A stretch of 43,463 nt of DNA from NCBI RefSeq assembly GCF_018904615.1, contig NZ_JADCNH010000033.1, positions 1-43,463 of the forward strand. Reading direction: 5' to 3'. Within the stretch, counting starts at the first letter, position 1. Each line of letters starts with the position of its first letter. The notes beneath the pieces were generated by a model. The model saw only the letters and a list, made by a program, of their open reading frames with translations, made no database searches and was not told where the DNA came from. A program made the position numbers and the translations under genes. Shown in pieces: positions 33,688 through 43,463 of the stretch. This stretch comes from Verticiella alkaliphila (GTDB lineage: Bacteria; Pseudomonadota; Gammaproteobacteria; Burkholderiales; Burkholderiaceae_B).

Positions 33688-34794
33688 ATGACCATGACGA
33701 CGATGCCCACGGACTTCTACTTCTCGCCCGACTACGCCACGGCCCGCGCCAAGTTCCTCGCGGCCTGCGCCATCCGAGAACTGCCGGTGCAATCGCACGC
33801 GCAGACGGTGACGGGGCCGGCGGGCGAGCCGCTCTTCACGGACGTGGCGCGCATCGGCCCGATGAACGCGCGGCGGCTGCTGGTGCTGACCTCCGGCGTG
33901 CATGGACCGGAGATGATGGCGGGCTCCGGCTGCCAGACGGGTTACCTGCTGCGCGGCGGCGCGAGCCTGCCGCTGCCGCCCGACACGGCCGTGTTGCTCA
34001 TCCACGCGATCAATCCGTGGGGCGCGGCGCATCTGCGGCGCTACACCGAGCACAACGTCGATCTGTGCCGGAACTACATCGATTTCGATGCCCCGTTGCC
34101 ACCCGGGGCGCTCTATGCGCCGCTCCACGTGCATGCCAATGTGGACCCGCATGACGCGGGCGCCCTGGCGGCGGCCGATGCCGCGCTGGATCGCTACCGC
34201 GCCGAGCACGGCAGCCCTGCCCTCTACAGCGCCTTGATGGCAGGCCAGTACCAGCATCCGGATGGCCTGGGATTCGGCGGCACGTTCAAGAACTGGTCGC
34301 GTGTCACGATGGAGCGCATCCTGGCCGAGCATGCGGCGCAGGCTGAGCACGTGACAATGATCGATTACCACACCGGCCTGGGCTCGTATTCTTTCGGCTG
34401 CGTGGTGGCTCTGCAGCAGGGCGAGGCGCTGGCGCGCGTGCGCCGCGTGTTCGGCGAATGGGTGGTGGCCCCGCTCACGCCGGACCGCGAGGAAGACTTC
34501 GTGCCGGTGACGGGCCACACCACGCCGGGCTACGAAGCCATTCTTGCGCACGCGGACGTGACGGCGCTGGTGCTGGAATACGGCACGTACGCGCCGGACC
34601 GCATGCTGGAGATCCTGCTGGCGGACCACCGCCACACGTTGGCCAAGCCGGATGCAGACCATGTCTCGCAGCCGTACCGGCAGGCCGTGCTGCGTTTCTT
34701 CTACCCCGAAGACACGCAATGGCGGCGCGCGGTGTTCGAGCGCTCGCAGCACCTCATCGATCAGGCGCTGGGGGATCTGGGCAGTCGCGCCTGA
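33688..34794 (+). CDS. DUF2817 (M14-like) metallopeptidase
   Basis: 368 residues. The zinc-site motif HxxE is His72-x-x-Glu75 in SGVHGPEMMAGSG, followed by AVLLIHAINPWGAAHLRR, the distal histidine region DYHTGLGSYSFG and the possible catalytic glutamate in LVLEYGTY. This is the pattern of DUF2817, a carboxypeptidase-like family. No signal peptide is present, so it acts in the cytoplasm. It is adjacent to the Bug gene and convergent with the dehydratase gene. An aminoacyl or acyl-amide hydrolase role is possible. Confidence 0.88.
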   Translation: MTMTTMPTDFYFSPDYATARAKFLAACAIRELPVQSHAQTVTGPAGEPLFTDVARIGPMNARRLLVLTSGVHGPEMMAGSGCQTGYLLRGGASLPLPPDTAVLLIHAINPWGAAHLRRYTEHNVDLCRNYIDFDAPLPPGALYAPLHVHANVDPHDAGALAAADAALDRYRAEHGSPALYSALMAGQYQHPDGLGFGGTFKNWSRVTMERILAEHAAQAEHVTMIDYHTGLGSYSFGCVVALQQGEALARVRRVFGEWVVAPLTPDREEDFVPVTGHTTPGYEAILAHADVTALVLEYGTYAPDRMLEILLADHRHTLAKPDADHVSQPYRQAVLRFFYPEDTQWRRAVFERSQHLIDQALGDLGSRA

Positions 34795-34880
34795 GGCCAA
34801 CGCATCACGGACACGGCTGGCCTACGGCTGCTGATCCGTCAGCTCCGTCACTCGCCCGGCGCAGTCCTGACGGTCTGGCC

Positions 34881-34911
34881 CCATCAGGGCAGGATTGATC
34901 TGCCCTGGTGG
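34881..34911. terminator. Bidirectional hairpin between convergent genes
   Basis: Twelve-base arms 34881-34892 and 34900-34911 with one wobble pair and a seven-base loop. It lies between the metallopeptidase stop (34794) and the dehydratase stop (34917). No T-run is present. Confidence 0.5.
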
Positions 34912-34916
34912 CTACC

Positions 34917-35921
34917 TCAACCCAGCATCGCCTCGCCCTTGGCCAGCAGATCCGCATAGGTTGCGTGATCGAGGTTGGCCCCGCACACCACCAGCCCCAC
35001 CCTCTTGCCGGCCAGCGTCTCGCGCAGCGGGCCCAGCAGCGCCGCCAGGGCCGCCGCCGCTGCGGGCTCCACCGCCAGCTTGCCGTCGCGGAACAGCACC
35101 GCCAGCGCGCGGCAGATCTCGTCATCGCTGACGGTGACCACGTCCGTCAGATACCGACGGCACAGTCCATACGACATCGGCAGCGTCATGGGCGGTGCCA
35201 GGCTGTCGGCCACGCTGCGCGGCGGCTCGGGCAGGCGCATGGCCTCGCCCTGGTCGAAACTCAGCCGCATCACGGCCGCGCCCACGGGCTCCACGCCATA
35301 CACGGCGCAATCCGGATGCACTTCCTTGATGGCGGCGGCCGCACCGCTGGCCAGCCCGCCACCGCCCACGGCGATGATGACGGCGTCCATGTCCGGCACC
35401 TGCTCGATGAACTCCAGGCCGAGGGTGGCCGTGCCGAGCGACGTGTGCAGGCCTTCGAAGGGGTGGATGGCCGTGCGGCCCTCTTCGCTGACGATGCGGT
35501 CCATCTCGGCAAAGGCCTGTGTGCCGTCGTCGGCCAGGACGATCTCGGCCCCGTAGCCGCGCGCCGCGGCCAGACGCGCCGGGTTGGCGGTGCGCTGCAC
35601 CACCACCTTGGCCGAGGCGCCCACGGCCTGCGCCGCAAAGGCGGCCGCCACGGCGTGGTTGCCCGCGCTCACCGCGGTCACGCCACGCGCCAGCGCCTCG
35701 GGGGTCAGCTGCATCGCCACGTTCAATGCGCCACGCGCCTTGAAGGTGCCCGTCTTCTGAAAGAGCTCGAGCTTCAGATGCACGCGCGTGGCCGGGTCGA
35801 GCAGGGCGTTCAGGGTGTGCCCCTGCAACGGGGTCACCGGCGTGCGCACCAGATGCGGCGCCAGCGTGGCCGCGACCTGGCGGATCTCGCCCAGATCGAG
35901 CGAGGGAAGTTCAGTGGACAT
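34917..35921 (-). CDS. PLP-dependent threonine/serine dehydratase-like enzyme
   Basis: 334 residues from the ATG at 35921, with GAGG six bases upstream. The cofactor lysine is Lys61 in TGTFKARGAL, and the glycine loop GGGGLASG lies near 180. It resembles biodegradative threonine dehydratases and hydroxyaspartate or diaminopropionate enzymes of fold type II, with no ACT regulatory domain. It is the last gene of an AraC-RidA-dehydratase unit. RidA removes the reactive enamine/imine made by such dehydratases, so the pair is functionally coherent. Confidence 0.92.
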   Translation of the reverse strand: MSTELPSLDLGEIRQVAATLAPHLVRTPVTPLQGHTLNALLDPATRVHLKLELFQKTGTFKARGALNVAMQLTPEALARGVTAVSAGNHAVAAAFAAQAVGASAKVVVQRTANPARLAAARGYGAEIVLADDGTQAFAEMDRIVSEEGRTAIHPFEGLHTSLGTATLGLEFIEQVPDMDAVIIAVGGGGLASGAAAAIKEVHPDCAVYGVEPVGAAVMRLSFDQGEAMRLPEPPRSVADSLAPPMTLPMSYGLCRRYLTDVVTVSDDEICRALAVLFRDGKLAVEPAAAAALAALLGPLRETLAGKRVGLVVCGANLDHATYADLLAKGEAMLG

Positions 35922-35954
35922 GCGAATCCTCGATGAAAGATGGCGCGGCAGCAC

Positions 35955-36344
35955 TCAGCCGCGATGCGCGATGGCCTCGATCTCCACGAGCGCACCCGGC
36001 ACCATGAGATCGGCGCGCACGGTGGAGCGGGCGGGCAGCGTGGCGCCCTGGAAGGCCGCACCATAGGCCGCGTTGAACGGCAGGAAATCCTCGATGCGGG
36101 CGAGCCACACGGTGGTCTTGACCACGTGCGCCAGTGTGAGGCCCGTGGCCTCAAGGCTCGCTTCGATATTGCGCAGGCATTGGCGCGTCTGCTCGGCCAC
36201 GTCGCCTTCGATCACCGTCTGGTTCGCATCGAACGGCAGCTGGCCGGACACGAAGACCAGATCGCCCGCATCCCGCGTGCGGGAGAAGTGCGGCACGATG
36301 CGCGAAGACGGCGTGGACGGATCGAACTCAGAAGACGTTGTCAT
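35955..36344 (-). CDS. RidA-family enamine/imine deaminase
   Basis: 129 residues from the ATG at 36344 (a GTG at 36353 is possible). SGQLPFDANQ, VVKTTVWLARIEDF and PARSTVRADLMVPGALVEIE are family motifs; Arg106 in PARST and Glu121 match the catalytic arginine and substrate-site glutamate of RidA. It lies 33 bases before the dehydratase gene and 24 bases after the AraC gene. Confidence 0.95.
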   Translation of the reverse strand: MTTSSEFDPSTPSSRIVPHFSRTRDAGDLVFVSGQLPFDANQTVIEGDVAEQTRQCLRNIEASLEATGLTLAHVVKTTVWLARIEDFLPFNAAYGAAFQGATLPARSTVRADLMVPGALVEIEAIAHRG

Positions 36345-36368
36345 GGGCGGCACACGAGAGGAAAGAAA

Positions 36369-37442
36369 TCACCTTCGCATGGTGCGTGGCCACGCCCACC
36401 GGGACTTTTGCGCAACGGCAGCTTCACTTATGCGCGACGCCCCTCGCCCCGCGGCGCGCGCGCTGGGCGGCATGCCGAAGTAGCGTTTGAAGGCGGTGGT
36501 GAAGTTGGCAGGGTGCTGATAGCCCGCCTCGAAGGCGACTTCGGTGATGCTGTGATGCCCGTCGCACAGGAGCTCGCGTGCGCGTTCCATGCGGGCGGCC
36601 TCCAGATAATCGCTGATCGTGCGCCCGTGCGTGGCCTTGAAGATGCGCATGAGCTTGGCCTGATGCGTGCCGACCTCACGGGCCAGGGCAGACACGGACG
36701 GCGGCGTGAGCGCCCGCGCATCCAGGATGGCACGCGCGTTGTCGGCCAGGCGACGATCCCGCGGATGCAGGGCGGGCTCGGGCGCGCCGTCGGCGGCGCG
36801 ACGCAGGTGGCCGAAGAAATGCCCCAGGATCTCCAGGCCGCGCGCCTCCACCATCAACAATGCCGGCGCATCACCGGCGAACTCGGTCAAGATGGCACGT
36901 GCGGCGCGGTGCGCCTCCGGGTGCAGCGGCGCATCGAAACTGAACCAGCCTTCCTTGCGCCCCGCCATGAAGCGGGTGATGGATGCCGGCGCGGGCGTAT
37001 CCGCCAGGCCGAGCTCGTTGGCCAGCCAATCCGGCCGGCACGCCACCGTCACGGATTGCTCGACGACGTCTGCCCCGAAATGCTCGATCTTGCGTTCGCC
37101 ATCCGGATGGATGATGGCCGAGCAACTGGCCATGCCCACCGGCAAGGAGGACGTCGCGCCCACGCCCACCCGGCTGGCGCCGGAGAGCCGCACATGCACT
37201 TTGAGCACATCGCCCACCGTGATCGTCTCGCTGCCGGGCTCGGCGCGACGCATGTCTGACGCGCTCACGGACATGTCCGTGCCCACGTGCAGATAGGCCC
37301 GCTCGCCGCTCACGCCGGGCTGGGGCGAGCGCGCCCGCACCATGCGGCGTGCGCCTGCGCGGGTGTCTTGAACAATGCGGTAATCCAGCGGTGGCGCCGC
37401 TGCCACGTGTGTGCGCGTCTTGTCGCTCGCGGGTTGCATCAT
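36369..37442 (-). CDS. AraC-family transcriptional regulator
   Basis: 357 residues from the ATG at 37442, with GGGAG eight bases upstream; a second ATG follows at once. The C-terminal double helix-turn-helix includes SVSALAREVGTHQAKLMRIF and ISDYLEAARMERARELL then SITEVAFEAGYQHPANFTTA. The N-terminal effector domain is of the type seen in regulators of siderophore or amino-acid use. It leads the RidA-dehydratase operon on the same strand, so it probably regulates that operon. Confidence 0.92.
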   Translation of the reverse strand: MMQPASDKTRTHVAAAPPLDYRIVQDTRAGARRMVRARSPQPGVSGERAYLHVGTDMSVSASDMRRAEPGSETITVGDVLKVHVRLSGASRVGVGATSSLPVGMASCSAIIHPDGERKIEHFGADVVEQSVTVACRPDWLANELGLADTPAPASITRFMAGRKEGWFSFDAPLHPEAHRAARAILTEFAGDAPALLMVEARGLEILGHFFGHLRRAADGAPEPALHPRDRRLADNARAILDARALTPPSVSALAREVGTHQAKLMRIFKATHGRTISDYLEAARMERARELLCDGHHSITEVAFEAGYQHPANFTTAFKRYFGMPPSARAAGRGASRISEAAVAQKSRWAWPRTMRR

Positions 37443-37494
37443 GGCCGTGACTCCCAAAGATGACGGGAGTATGAACCCATCGGCGGCGATTCGC

Positions 37495-37881
37495 CTAGAC
37501 GAACCGATCCCACAGCACGGCCGCCCACACCAGCGTGAGCAGGGCCAGCGACAACCACACGGCGGCGCTGCCGATGTCCTTGGCGCGACCAATCAGCGGA
37601 TGGTGCTCGACCGACACGGCGTCGGCGAGGGTTTCCAGCGCGGAATTGAGGAGCTCGGCGATGAGCACCACGAAGACGGTGCCCAGGAGCAGCAGGATTT
37701 CGATGAGCGAGCGCCCAACGAAGAACGCCGCGGGCACGAGCACCGCGGCGAGCAGCAATTCCTGGCGGAAGGCGGCCTCGTGCCGCGTGGCGGCAGCGAG
37801 GCCTTGCATGGAGTAGCGCCAGGCATTGAACACCCGGCGCACACCACGCACGCTCTTGAAGGGCGAGGACGTGGGCTCCAT
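37495..37881 (-). CDS. dgkA: Diacylglycerol kinase
   Basis: 128 residues from the ATG at 37881. Three transmembrane helices and the catalytic motif Glu76-LL-Asn79-Ser80-AL-Glu83 (AELLNSALETLAD) identify the small bacterial enzyme that phosphorylates diacylglycerol and recycles it to phosphatidate. It follows guaB by 16 bases on the same strand. The longer open frame upstream overlaps guaB and is not needed. Confidence 0.95.
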   Translation of the reverse strand: MEPTSSPFKSVRGVRRVFNAWRYSMQGLAAATRHEAAFRQELLLAAVLVPAAFFVGRSLIEILLLLGTVFVVLIAELLNSALETLADAVSVEHHPLIGRAKDIGSAAVWLSLALLTLVWAAVLWDRFV

Positions 37882-37897
37882 GGCACGCCGACGGCGA

Positions 37898-39505
<1,608 letters not shown>

Positions 39506-39553
39506 TCATGCCAGAATGCCTGCTCAAGCGTTCCCCTTCCTCGCCAGGCTGAC

Positions 39554-40513
39554 ATGGTCGCCCCCCGCCGCGTTCCCCTTCCCTCGGTTTCCGCCGCCCT
39601 GCGGCTTCTGGTCGTTGCGCTGATCGGACTTCTCGCCTGTACGTTGGCGGTCGGGTATGCCCTGAAGGCGCCCTGGCTTGGCCTGACGCTCGTGCCGGAT
39701 GCCACTGGCGCGGTGTGGGTCACCCAGGCCCGCGGGCCCGCCGACGGCATGACGACACCAGCCCGGCTGCAGGGCGTGGGGGTGCCGATGCGTCGGTGCG
39801 ATGGCTGCCACACGCAGGTGGAGATGGCGGACATCCGCCAGGATCCGGGCATGCTCGCCAGCGCGGCGGCGCGCCAGCGCTTCTACGAGCGCCAGTCCGA
39901 GCTCGCCGAACTGCTCGCGCAGCCTGCGGTGGCGGTGTATCTCACGCTACCCGAGGGCGCGCGCGTGGCGCACACGGTGAGCCCGTCCGAGAGTCGACCG
40001 CTGAACAGCTTGCCGATGCGCTTCTGGTGGCAACTGGCGGGCGGCCTCTTCGCGCTGCTCGTGGGCGCGGGCGTCTGGACGCTGCGCCCGAAAGACTGGG
40101 CAGCGCGACTCGTGGCGCTGACCGGCGCGCTCACGCTGGGGCTCGTGCTGCCCGCCGCCGTGTACGGCGCGCGCGAGCTGGCCCTACCCGCCCCCTTCTT
40201 TTCCACGCTGAGCGTGGCGAGCATGACTGTCACGATCTTGTGTGCGGTAGCGCTGATCGGCAGCGTGCTCTGCGTGCCCGGGCGATTCCGGCGCCGCAGC
40301 ATCCGACTCGTCGCCTACGCCACCGGCACGATTGCGCTGACGGGCATCGCGCTCGTCGCGGCACCAAGAGCGGCAGCGCCGATCCTGGACGGCCTGCCCG
40401 CCCTGCTGCACGTGGACGGCTTGATCTTGCTGCTGGTGACGTATGCCGTCACGGCCTGGGTGATCGCGCGCGGGTGGCGCGGTCTTGACCGGGCCACGGC
40501 GCCAGCGGCCTGA
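39554..40513 (+). CDS. Polytopic membrane protein, possibly an orphan sensor module
   Basis: 319 residues from the ATG at 39554, with AGG upstream. A first transmembrane helix (LRLLVVALIGLLACTLAVGY) is followed by a PDZ-like or extracytoplasmic stretch (LGLTLVPDATGAVWVTQARG) with CDGCH, and then six or more helices from WWQLAGGLFALLVGAGVW onward. The plan resembles the N-terminal sensory half of some betaproteobacterial histidine kinases, but no kinase domain follows: the gene ends at a stop after the last helix. It may be a shortened kinase or an independent membrane protein. It is convergent with rnfH, only four bases away. Confidence 0.6.
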   Translation: MVAPRRVPLPSVSAALRLLVVALIGLLACTLAVGYALKAPWLGLTLVPDATGAVWVTQARGPADGMTTPARLQGVGVPMRRCDGCHTQVEMADIRQDPGMLASAAARQRFYERQSELAELLAQPAVAVYLTLPEGARVAHTVSPSESRPLNSLPMRFWWQLAGGLFALLVGAGVWTLRPKDWAARLVALTGALTLGLVLPAAVYGARELALPAPFFSTLSVASMTVTILCAVALIGSVLCVPGRFRRRSIRLVAYATGTIALTGIALVAAPRAAAPILDGLPALLHVDGLILLLVTYAVTAWVIARGWRGLDRATAPAA

Positions 40514-40517
40514 GCCG

Positions 40518-40841
40518 CTAGCGGCGCCCGCGCGGGCCCGGCGTATTCGTCGCCTTGTGCTCCGCGCGGCGGCGGCGCGACTCCATGGGATCGAATCGTA
40601 GCGGGCGCAGGATCTCGACGCGGTCTTCCGCGACGAGCACGTGCTCCGGCCCGCGCAACACGCCGTACACGCTCACGCCATGGGCAAACGGATCCACGCC
40701 AGGAAACACCTGGACGAAGCCGCTCGCGGCGATCGCGTCGGCCACAGTGGCACCCGCGTCGAGCACGAGCGGGCACAGCCAGGCCGCGTCCGGCTGCACA
40801 TAACAGACTTCGACTTGCAGGCCGGGCTCAGGCGCTGTCAT
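40518..40841 (-). CDS. rnfH: RnfH/RatB-family ubiquitin-like protein
   Basis: 107 residues from the ATG at 40841, which overlaps ratA by 14 bases. The motifs VEVCYVQPDAAWLCPLVLDA, FPGVDPFAHGVSVYGVL and LVAEDRVEILRPL are those of UPF0125 (RnfH, ubiquitin/ThiS fold). It is paired with ratA in most betaproteobacteria. The exact function is unknown. Confidence 0.92.
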   Translation of the reverse strand: MTAPEPGLQVEVCYVQPDAAWLCPLVLDAGATVADAIAASGFVQVFPGVDPFAHGVSVYGVLRGPEHVLVAEDRVEILRPLRFDPMESRRRRAEHKATNTPGPRGRR

Positions 40842-41277
40842 TGCCGTACAACGCATCGGCGCGCTGGCTGAAGGCGTCGATGAAGCTGCTCGCCACGCGA
40901 TTGAAGACCGGGCCCACGAGCATTTCCAGCGTGCGGCTAGAGAACGCGTACTCCAGCGTGAACAACACCTTGCAGGCGTCACCCGCCTCGCCCAGGGGCT
41001 GGAATTCCCAATGGCCTTCGAGCGCCGAGAACGGGCCATCGACCAGCGACAGATGGATGCTGCGCGGGTAATCATGGGTGTTCTGGGTGGTGAAGGATTG
41101 CTTCAAGCCGGCCAGACTGATCGTGATGGAGGCCCGCATGCTGGTGTCGGTTTGCTCCAGCACGGTGGCGCCGCCACACCAGGGCATGAACTCGGGATAC
41201 CGGGCCACATCCGCCACGAGATCGAACATGCGCTCGGGGGAATACGGCACGAGCACCGACCGTTTCACGTTGTGCAT
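40828..41277 (-). CDS. ratA: RatA-type START/SRPBCC-fold protein (CoQ10-binding family)
   Basis: 149 residues. [20 protein letters not shown] and [12 protein letters not shown] at the start are typical of the polyketide-cyclase/COQ10-like fold. Related proteins bind ubiquinone or, in E. coli, hinder ribosome subunit joining. It is divergent from smpB, 53 bases away, as in many related genomes. Confidence 0.92.
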   Translation of the reverse strand: MHNVKRSVLVPYSPERMFDLVADVARYPEFMPWCGGATVLEQTDTSMRASITISLAGLKQSFTTQNTHDYPRSIHLSLVDGPFSALEGHWEFQPLGEAGDACKVLFTLEYAFSSRTLEMLVGPVFNRVASSFIDAFSQRADALYGNDSA

Positions 41278-41330
41278 ACGACGGACAGATCCAAAGGGTA
41301 GAATCGGACGATTTTACCGGCTTGGCAACC

Positions 41331-41780
41331 ATGAGCATCATCGACAATCGCAAAGCCTTTCACGATTACTTCATTGAAGACCGTTTCGAGGCCGGGCTCG
41401 TGCTGGAAGGCTGGGAGGTCAAGGCCATCCGCGACGGGCGTGTGCAGCTCAAGGAAGCGCACATCATCGTGCGCAATGCCGAGCTCTACATCCTGGGCAT
41501 GCACATCAGCGCCCTGCCCACGGCGTCCACCCACGTGCGCCCGGATGCCACGCGCACGCGCAAGCTGCTGCTCAAGGCCGAGGAGATCCGCAAGCTCATC
41601 GGCAAGGTCGAGCAGCGCGGTCACACCATGGTGCCGATCAATCTGCACTACAAGAACGGCCGCATCAAGCTCGAGATGGCGCTGGCCCGCGGCAAGAAGC
41701 TCCATGACAAGCGGGATACGGCGCGCGAGAAGGATTGGCAGCGCGAGCATCAGCGCATCATGAAGTCCAGCGCGCGCTGA
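41331..41780 (+). CDS. smpB: SsrA-binding protein SmpB
   Basis: 149 residues from the ATG at 41331. It binds tmRNA and delivers it to stalled ribosomes. [39 protein letters not shown], and the basic tail with [20 protein letters not shown] are the family hallmarks. The tmRNA gene itself is not in the window. It is followed 16 bases later by gspF, an unusual neighbour. Confidence 0.98.
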   Translation: MSIIDNRKAFHDYFIEDRFEAGLVLEGWEVKAIRDGRVQLKEAHIIVRNAELYILGMHISALPTASTHVRPDATRTRKLLLKAEEIRKLIGKVEQRGHTMVPINLHYKNGRIKLEMALARGKKLHDKRDTAREKDWQREHQRIMKSSAR

Positions 41781-41796
41781 CGCGCGGCTTCGCCCG

Positions 41797-43008
41797 ATGC
41801 CGTCCTTTCGTTTCGAGGCCGCCGACGCCACGGGTCGTATCGAACGTGGCCTGATCGAAGCCGACACCGCCCGCGGGGCGCGCGGCCAGTTGCGCTCGCG
41901 CGGGCTCACGCCGCTGGCGGTGGAGATCGCCGCCGGTACGCGTGGCAGCCCTCGCGCGGGCTTGTTCGCGCCCAAACTGACGGATGCAGAACTCGCCTGG
42001 GCCACGCGCCAGCTGGCAAGCCTGCTGGCCGCCCGGTTGCCGCTGGATGAGGCGCTCACCGCCACCGCCGACCAGGCCGAACGTCGCCACGTGCGCGAAG
42101 TGCTCTCGGCCGTGCGCGCCGACGTGCGCGCCGGGCAGCGCCTGGCCGATGCGCTCGCCGAACGGCCGCGCGACTTCCCCGAGATCTACCGGGCCCTCGT
42201 GGCCGCCGGCGAGGAATCCGGCGACCTGGCCCAGGTGATGGAAAAGCTCGCGGACTACATCGAAGAGCGCAACACCCTGCAGACGAAGGTGATGACGGCC
42301 TTCATCTACCCCGGCGTCGTGAGCATCGTGTCAGTGCTCATCGTCGTCTTCCTCCTGGGCTACGTGGTACCCCAGGTGGTGAGCGCGTTCTCGCAGGCGC
42401 AGCAGGAACTGCCCTGGCTGACCCGCGCCATGCTGGCCCTGAGCAACGCCGTGCGCGAATGGGGGCTGTGGGCCTTTGCCCTCGTGGCCGTCGGGTTTGC
42501 GACGTGGCGCTGGTCGCTGCGCAATCCCGCCACCCGCCTCGCGTGGCATCGGCGCGTGCTGCGCCTGCCGGTGGCAGGCCGCTTCTCGCTGGGCATGAAC
42601 GCGGCGCGCTTTTCCTCGACGCTGGCGATCCTGACCGGCAGTGGCGTGCCGCTGCTGCGCTCGCTCGATGCCGCGCGTCAGACGCTGTCCAACGACAAGC
42701 TGCGCGCGGATGTGGCCGACGCCACGGGCCGCGTGCGCGAGGGCGCGTCGCTGTCTCAGGCCCTGAAGGCGCAGAAGAGCTTTCCACCCCTGCTCGTGCA
42801 CCTGACGGCGAGCGGCGAGAAGACGGGCACCCTGCCTGAGCTGCTGACCCGTGCGGCGCAGACACTGTCGCGCGAGCTGGAGCGCCGCGCCATGGCCATG
42901 ACGGCCTTGCTCGAACCCTTGCTGATTCTGGTGATGGGCGGCTTCGTGCTACTGATCGTGCTGGCCGTGCTGCTGCCGATCATCGAGATCAACCAGCTGG
43001 TGCAGTAG
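41797..43008 (+). CDS. gspF: Type II secretion inner-membrane protein GspF
   Basis: 403 residues. Two T2SF domains (LTDAELAWATRQLASLLAAR at about 61 and FSLGMNAARFSSTLAILTGS at about 264) and three transmembrane helices (about 168-190, 220-240, 373-395) match GspF/PulF, the platform protein of the secretin system. The family normally follows gspE; here smpB is directly upstream and no gspD or gspE is seen, so gspF may be an isolated remnant. It is convergent with the gspC-like frame at the window end. Confidence 0.95.
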   Translation: MPSFRFEAADATGRIERGLIEADTARGARGQLRSRGLTPLAVEIAAGTRGSPRAGLFAPKLTDAELAWATRQLASLLAARLPLDEALTATADQAERRHVREVLSAVRADVRAGQRLADALAERPRDFPEIYRALVAAGEESGDLAQVMEKLADYIEERNTLQTKVMTAFIYPGVVSIVSVLIVVFLLGYVVPQVVSAFSQAQQELPWLTRAMLALSNAVREWGLWAFALVAVGFATWRWSLRNPATRLAWHRRVLRLPVAGRFSLGMNAARFSSTLAILTGSGVPLLRSLDAARQTLSNDKLRADVADATGRVREGASLSQALKAQKSFPPLLVHLTASGEKTGTLPELLTRAAQTLSRELERRAMAMTALLEPLLILVMGGFVLLIVLAVLLPIIEINQLVQ

Positions 43009-43078
43009 GCACATCGTTCGAAGCGCCGTGACGGCCCGACGCAGGCCGCGCCCGTCTTGCCCTGCGCGGGCGTCAGGT

Positions 43079-43463
43079 TCAACGGGTCGAGCCCACTGTC
43101 GTGATGCCGGTGGGTGGCGGCAGCCGCGGCACTTCGATGAAGCTCGTCTGCCCGCCCTGGCGGATCACGACGCCATCGCCGCGCACGGCATCCAGCACCA
43201 GATCATTGGCCAGCGCGTCTCCCACGCCATAGGTCTTCGCGCGCCCGCCATCCACCGACAGAATCGCCGAGCTGCGCGCGCCGGCTGCGATGAGACCGCT
43301 GGAGGCCACTTTCACACGAACGGCAGGGCCGGCGCCAAACCATGCCGACACAGGGCCGGTGTCGCCGCCACGGGCGCGCTCGCGGCGCATGCCGTCCGCA
43401 CCGCGCACGAAGAGCGGATCGTCCAGCAATTCGCGCAGGCGCGCCAGCGAGTAACTCACGGTG
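43079..43463 (-). CDS. LysR N-terminus joined to GspC homology region, incomplete at window end
   Basis: The open frame runs off the right edge. Its first visible part, up to about 43388, reads SYSLARLRELLDDPLFVRG, the second helix-turn-helix segment and wing of a LysR regulator. From about 43351 to the stop it reads AWFGAGP, ILSVDGGRAKTYGVGDAL, DLVLDAV, VVIRQGGQ: the periplasmic homology region of GspC. The transmembrane anchor of GspC is missing. Either a deletion fused the two genes, or this is an assembly join. If real, GspC is probably non-functional; a cytoplasmic chimera is the alternative. Confidence 0.65.
   Translation of the reverse strand, partial: TVSYSLARLRELLDDPLFVRGADGMRRERARGGDTGPVSAWFGAGPAVRVKVASSGLIAAGARSSAILSVDGGRAKTYGVGDALANDLVLDAVRGDGVVIRQGGQTSFIEVPRLPPPTGITTVGSTR

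Noticed and set aside
33475-34800. 441-codon minus-strand open frame
   Set aside because: Antisense to the second Bug gene and the DUF2817 gene; Arg/His-rich shadow.

Overview
The window joins two kinds of DNA. Bases 1 to about 23,080 are one end of an integrative and conjugative element (ICE). The remainder is core chromosome of a GC-rich betaproteobacterium, most likely order Burkholderiales and close to Alcaligenaceae. The pointers are two Bug/TctC-type binding proteins, the ratA-rnfH-smpB block, guaA and guaB on one strand, and a Burkholderia-like gspF/gspC arrangement. This is inferred from gene content; no database search was run.

ICE backbone (1-10,500). The minus strand carries replication initiator protein A, a small helix-turn-helix protein, DUF2285, DUF2958, DUF736, a 69-residue protein, a large ParB and DUF932, then a RadC-like JAB protein. 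A divergent XRE regulator sits among them. Set and order resemble Tn4371-family ICEs. The conjugation genes and the other ICE end must lie to the left of base 1. Two plus-strand genes of unknown function (8311-9907) are inserted between DUF932 and radC. Long gene-free stretches (3512-4612, 7798-8310, 10487-10837) carry many hairpins and a diverged repeated leader element.

Defence cargo (10,838-20,903). Seven genes on the plus strand, separated by -4 to +15 bases, form one apparent operon behind an AT-rich promoter flanked by two related inverted repeats. They encode an AbiEi-like winged-helix protein with a nuclease-like N-terminus, an AbiEii-like nucleotidyltransferase, a 1006-residue protein fusing a caspase-like peptidase to a Ski2-like helicase, and a complete Qatuor-type set: KAP ATPase (QatA), QatB, QueC-like QatC and TatD-like QatD. 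The first three genes are the best candidate for an undescribed system, either independent or an extension of Qat.

ICE end (20,990-23,081). An AlpA-like regulator and a tyrosine integrase face each other. The integrase lies next to the 3' end of guaA, the probable attachment site.

Chromosome (23,079-43,463). guaA is followed by two small membrane-protein genes, a LysR regulator divergent from a Bug-type binding protein plus CaiB-type CoA-transferase, several lipid- or membrane-anchored proteins of unknown role, a second Bug protein with a DUF2817 metallopeptidase, an AraC-RidA-dehydratase operon, dgkA-guaB, an orphan membrane protein, ratA-rnfH, smpB and gspF. The window ends in an open reading frame that joins the start of a LysR regulator to the end of GspC, so the type II secretion locus looks rearranged.
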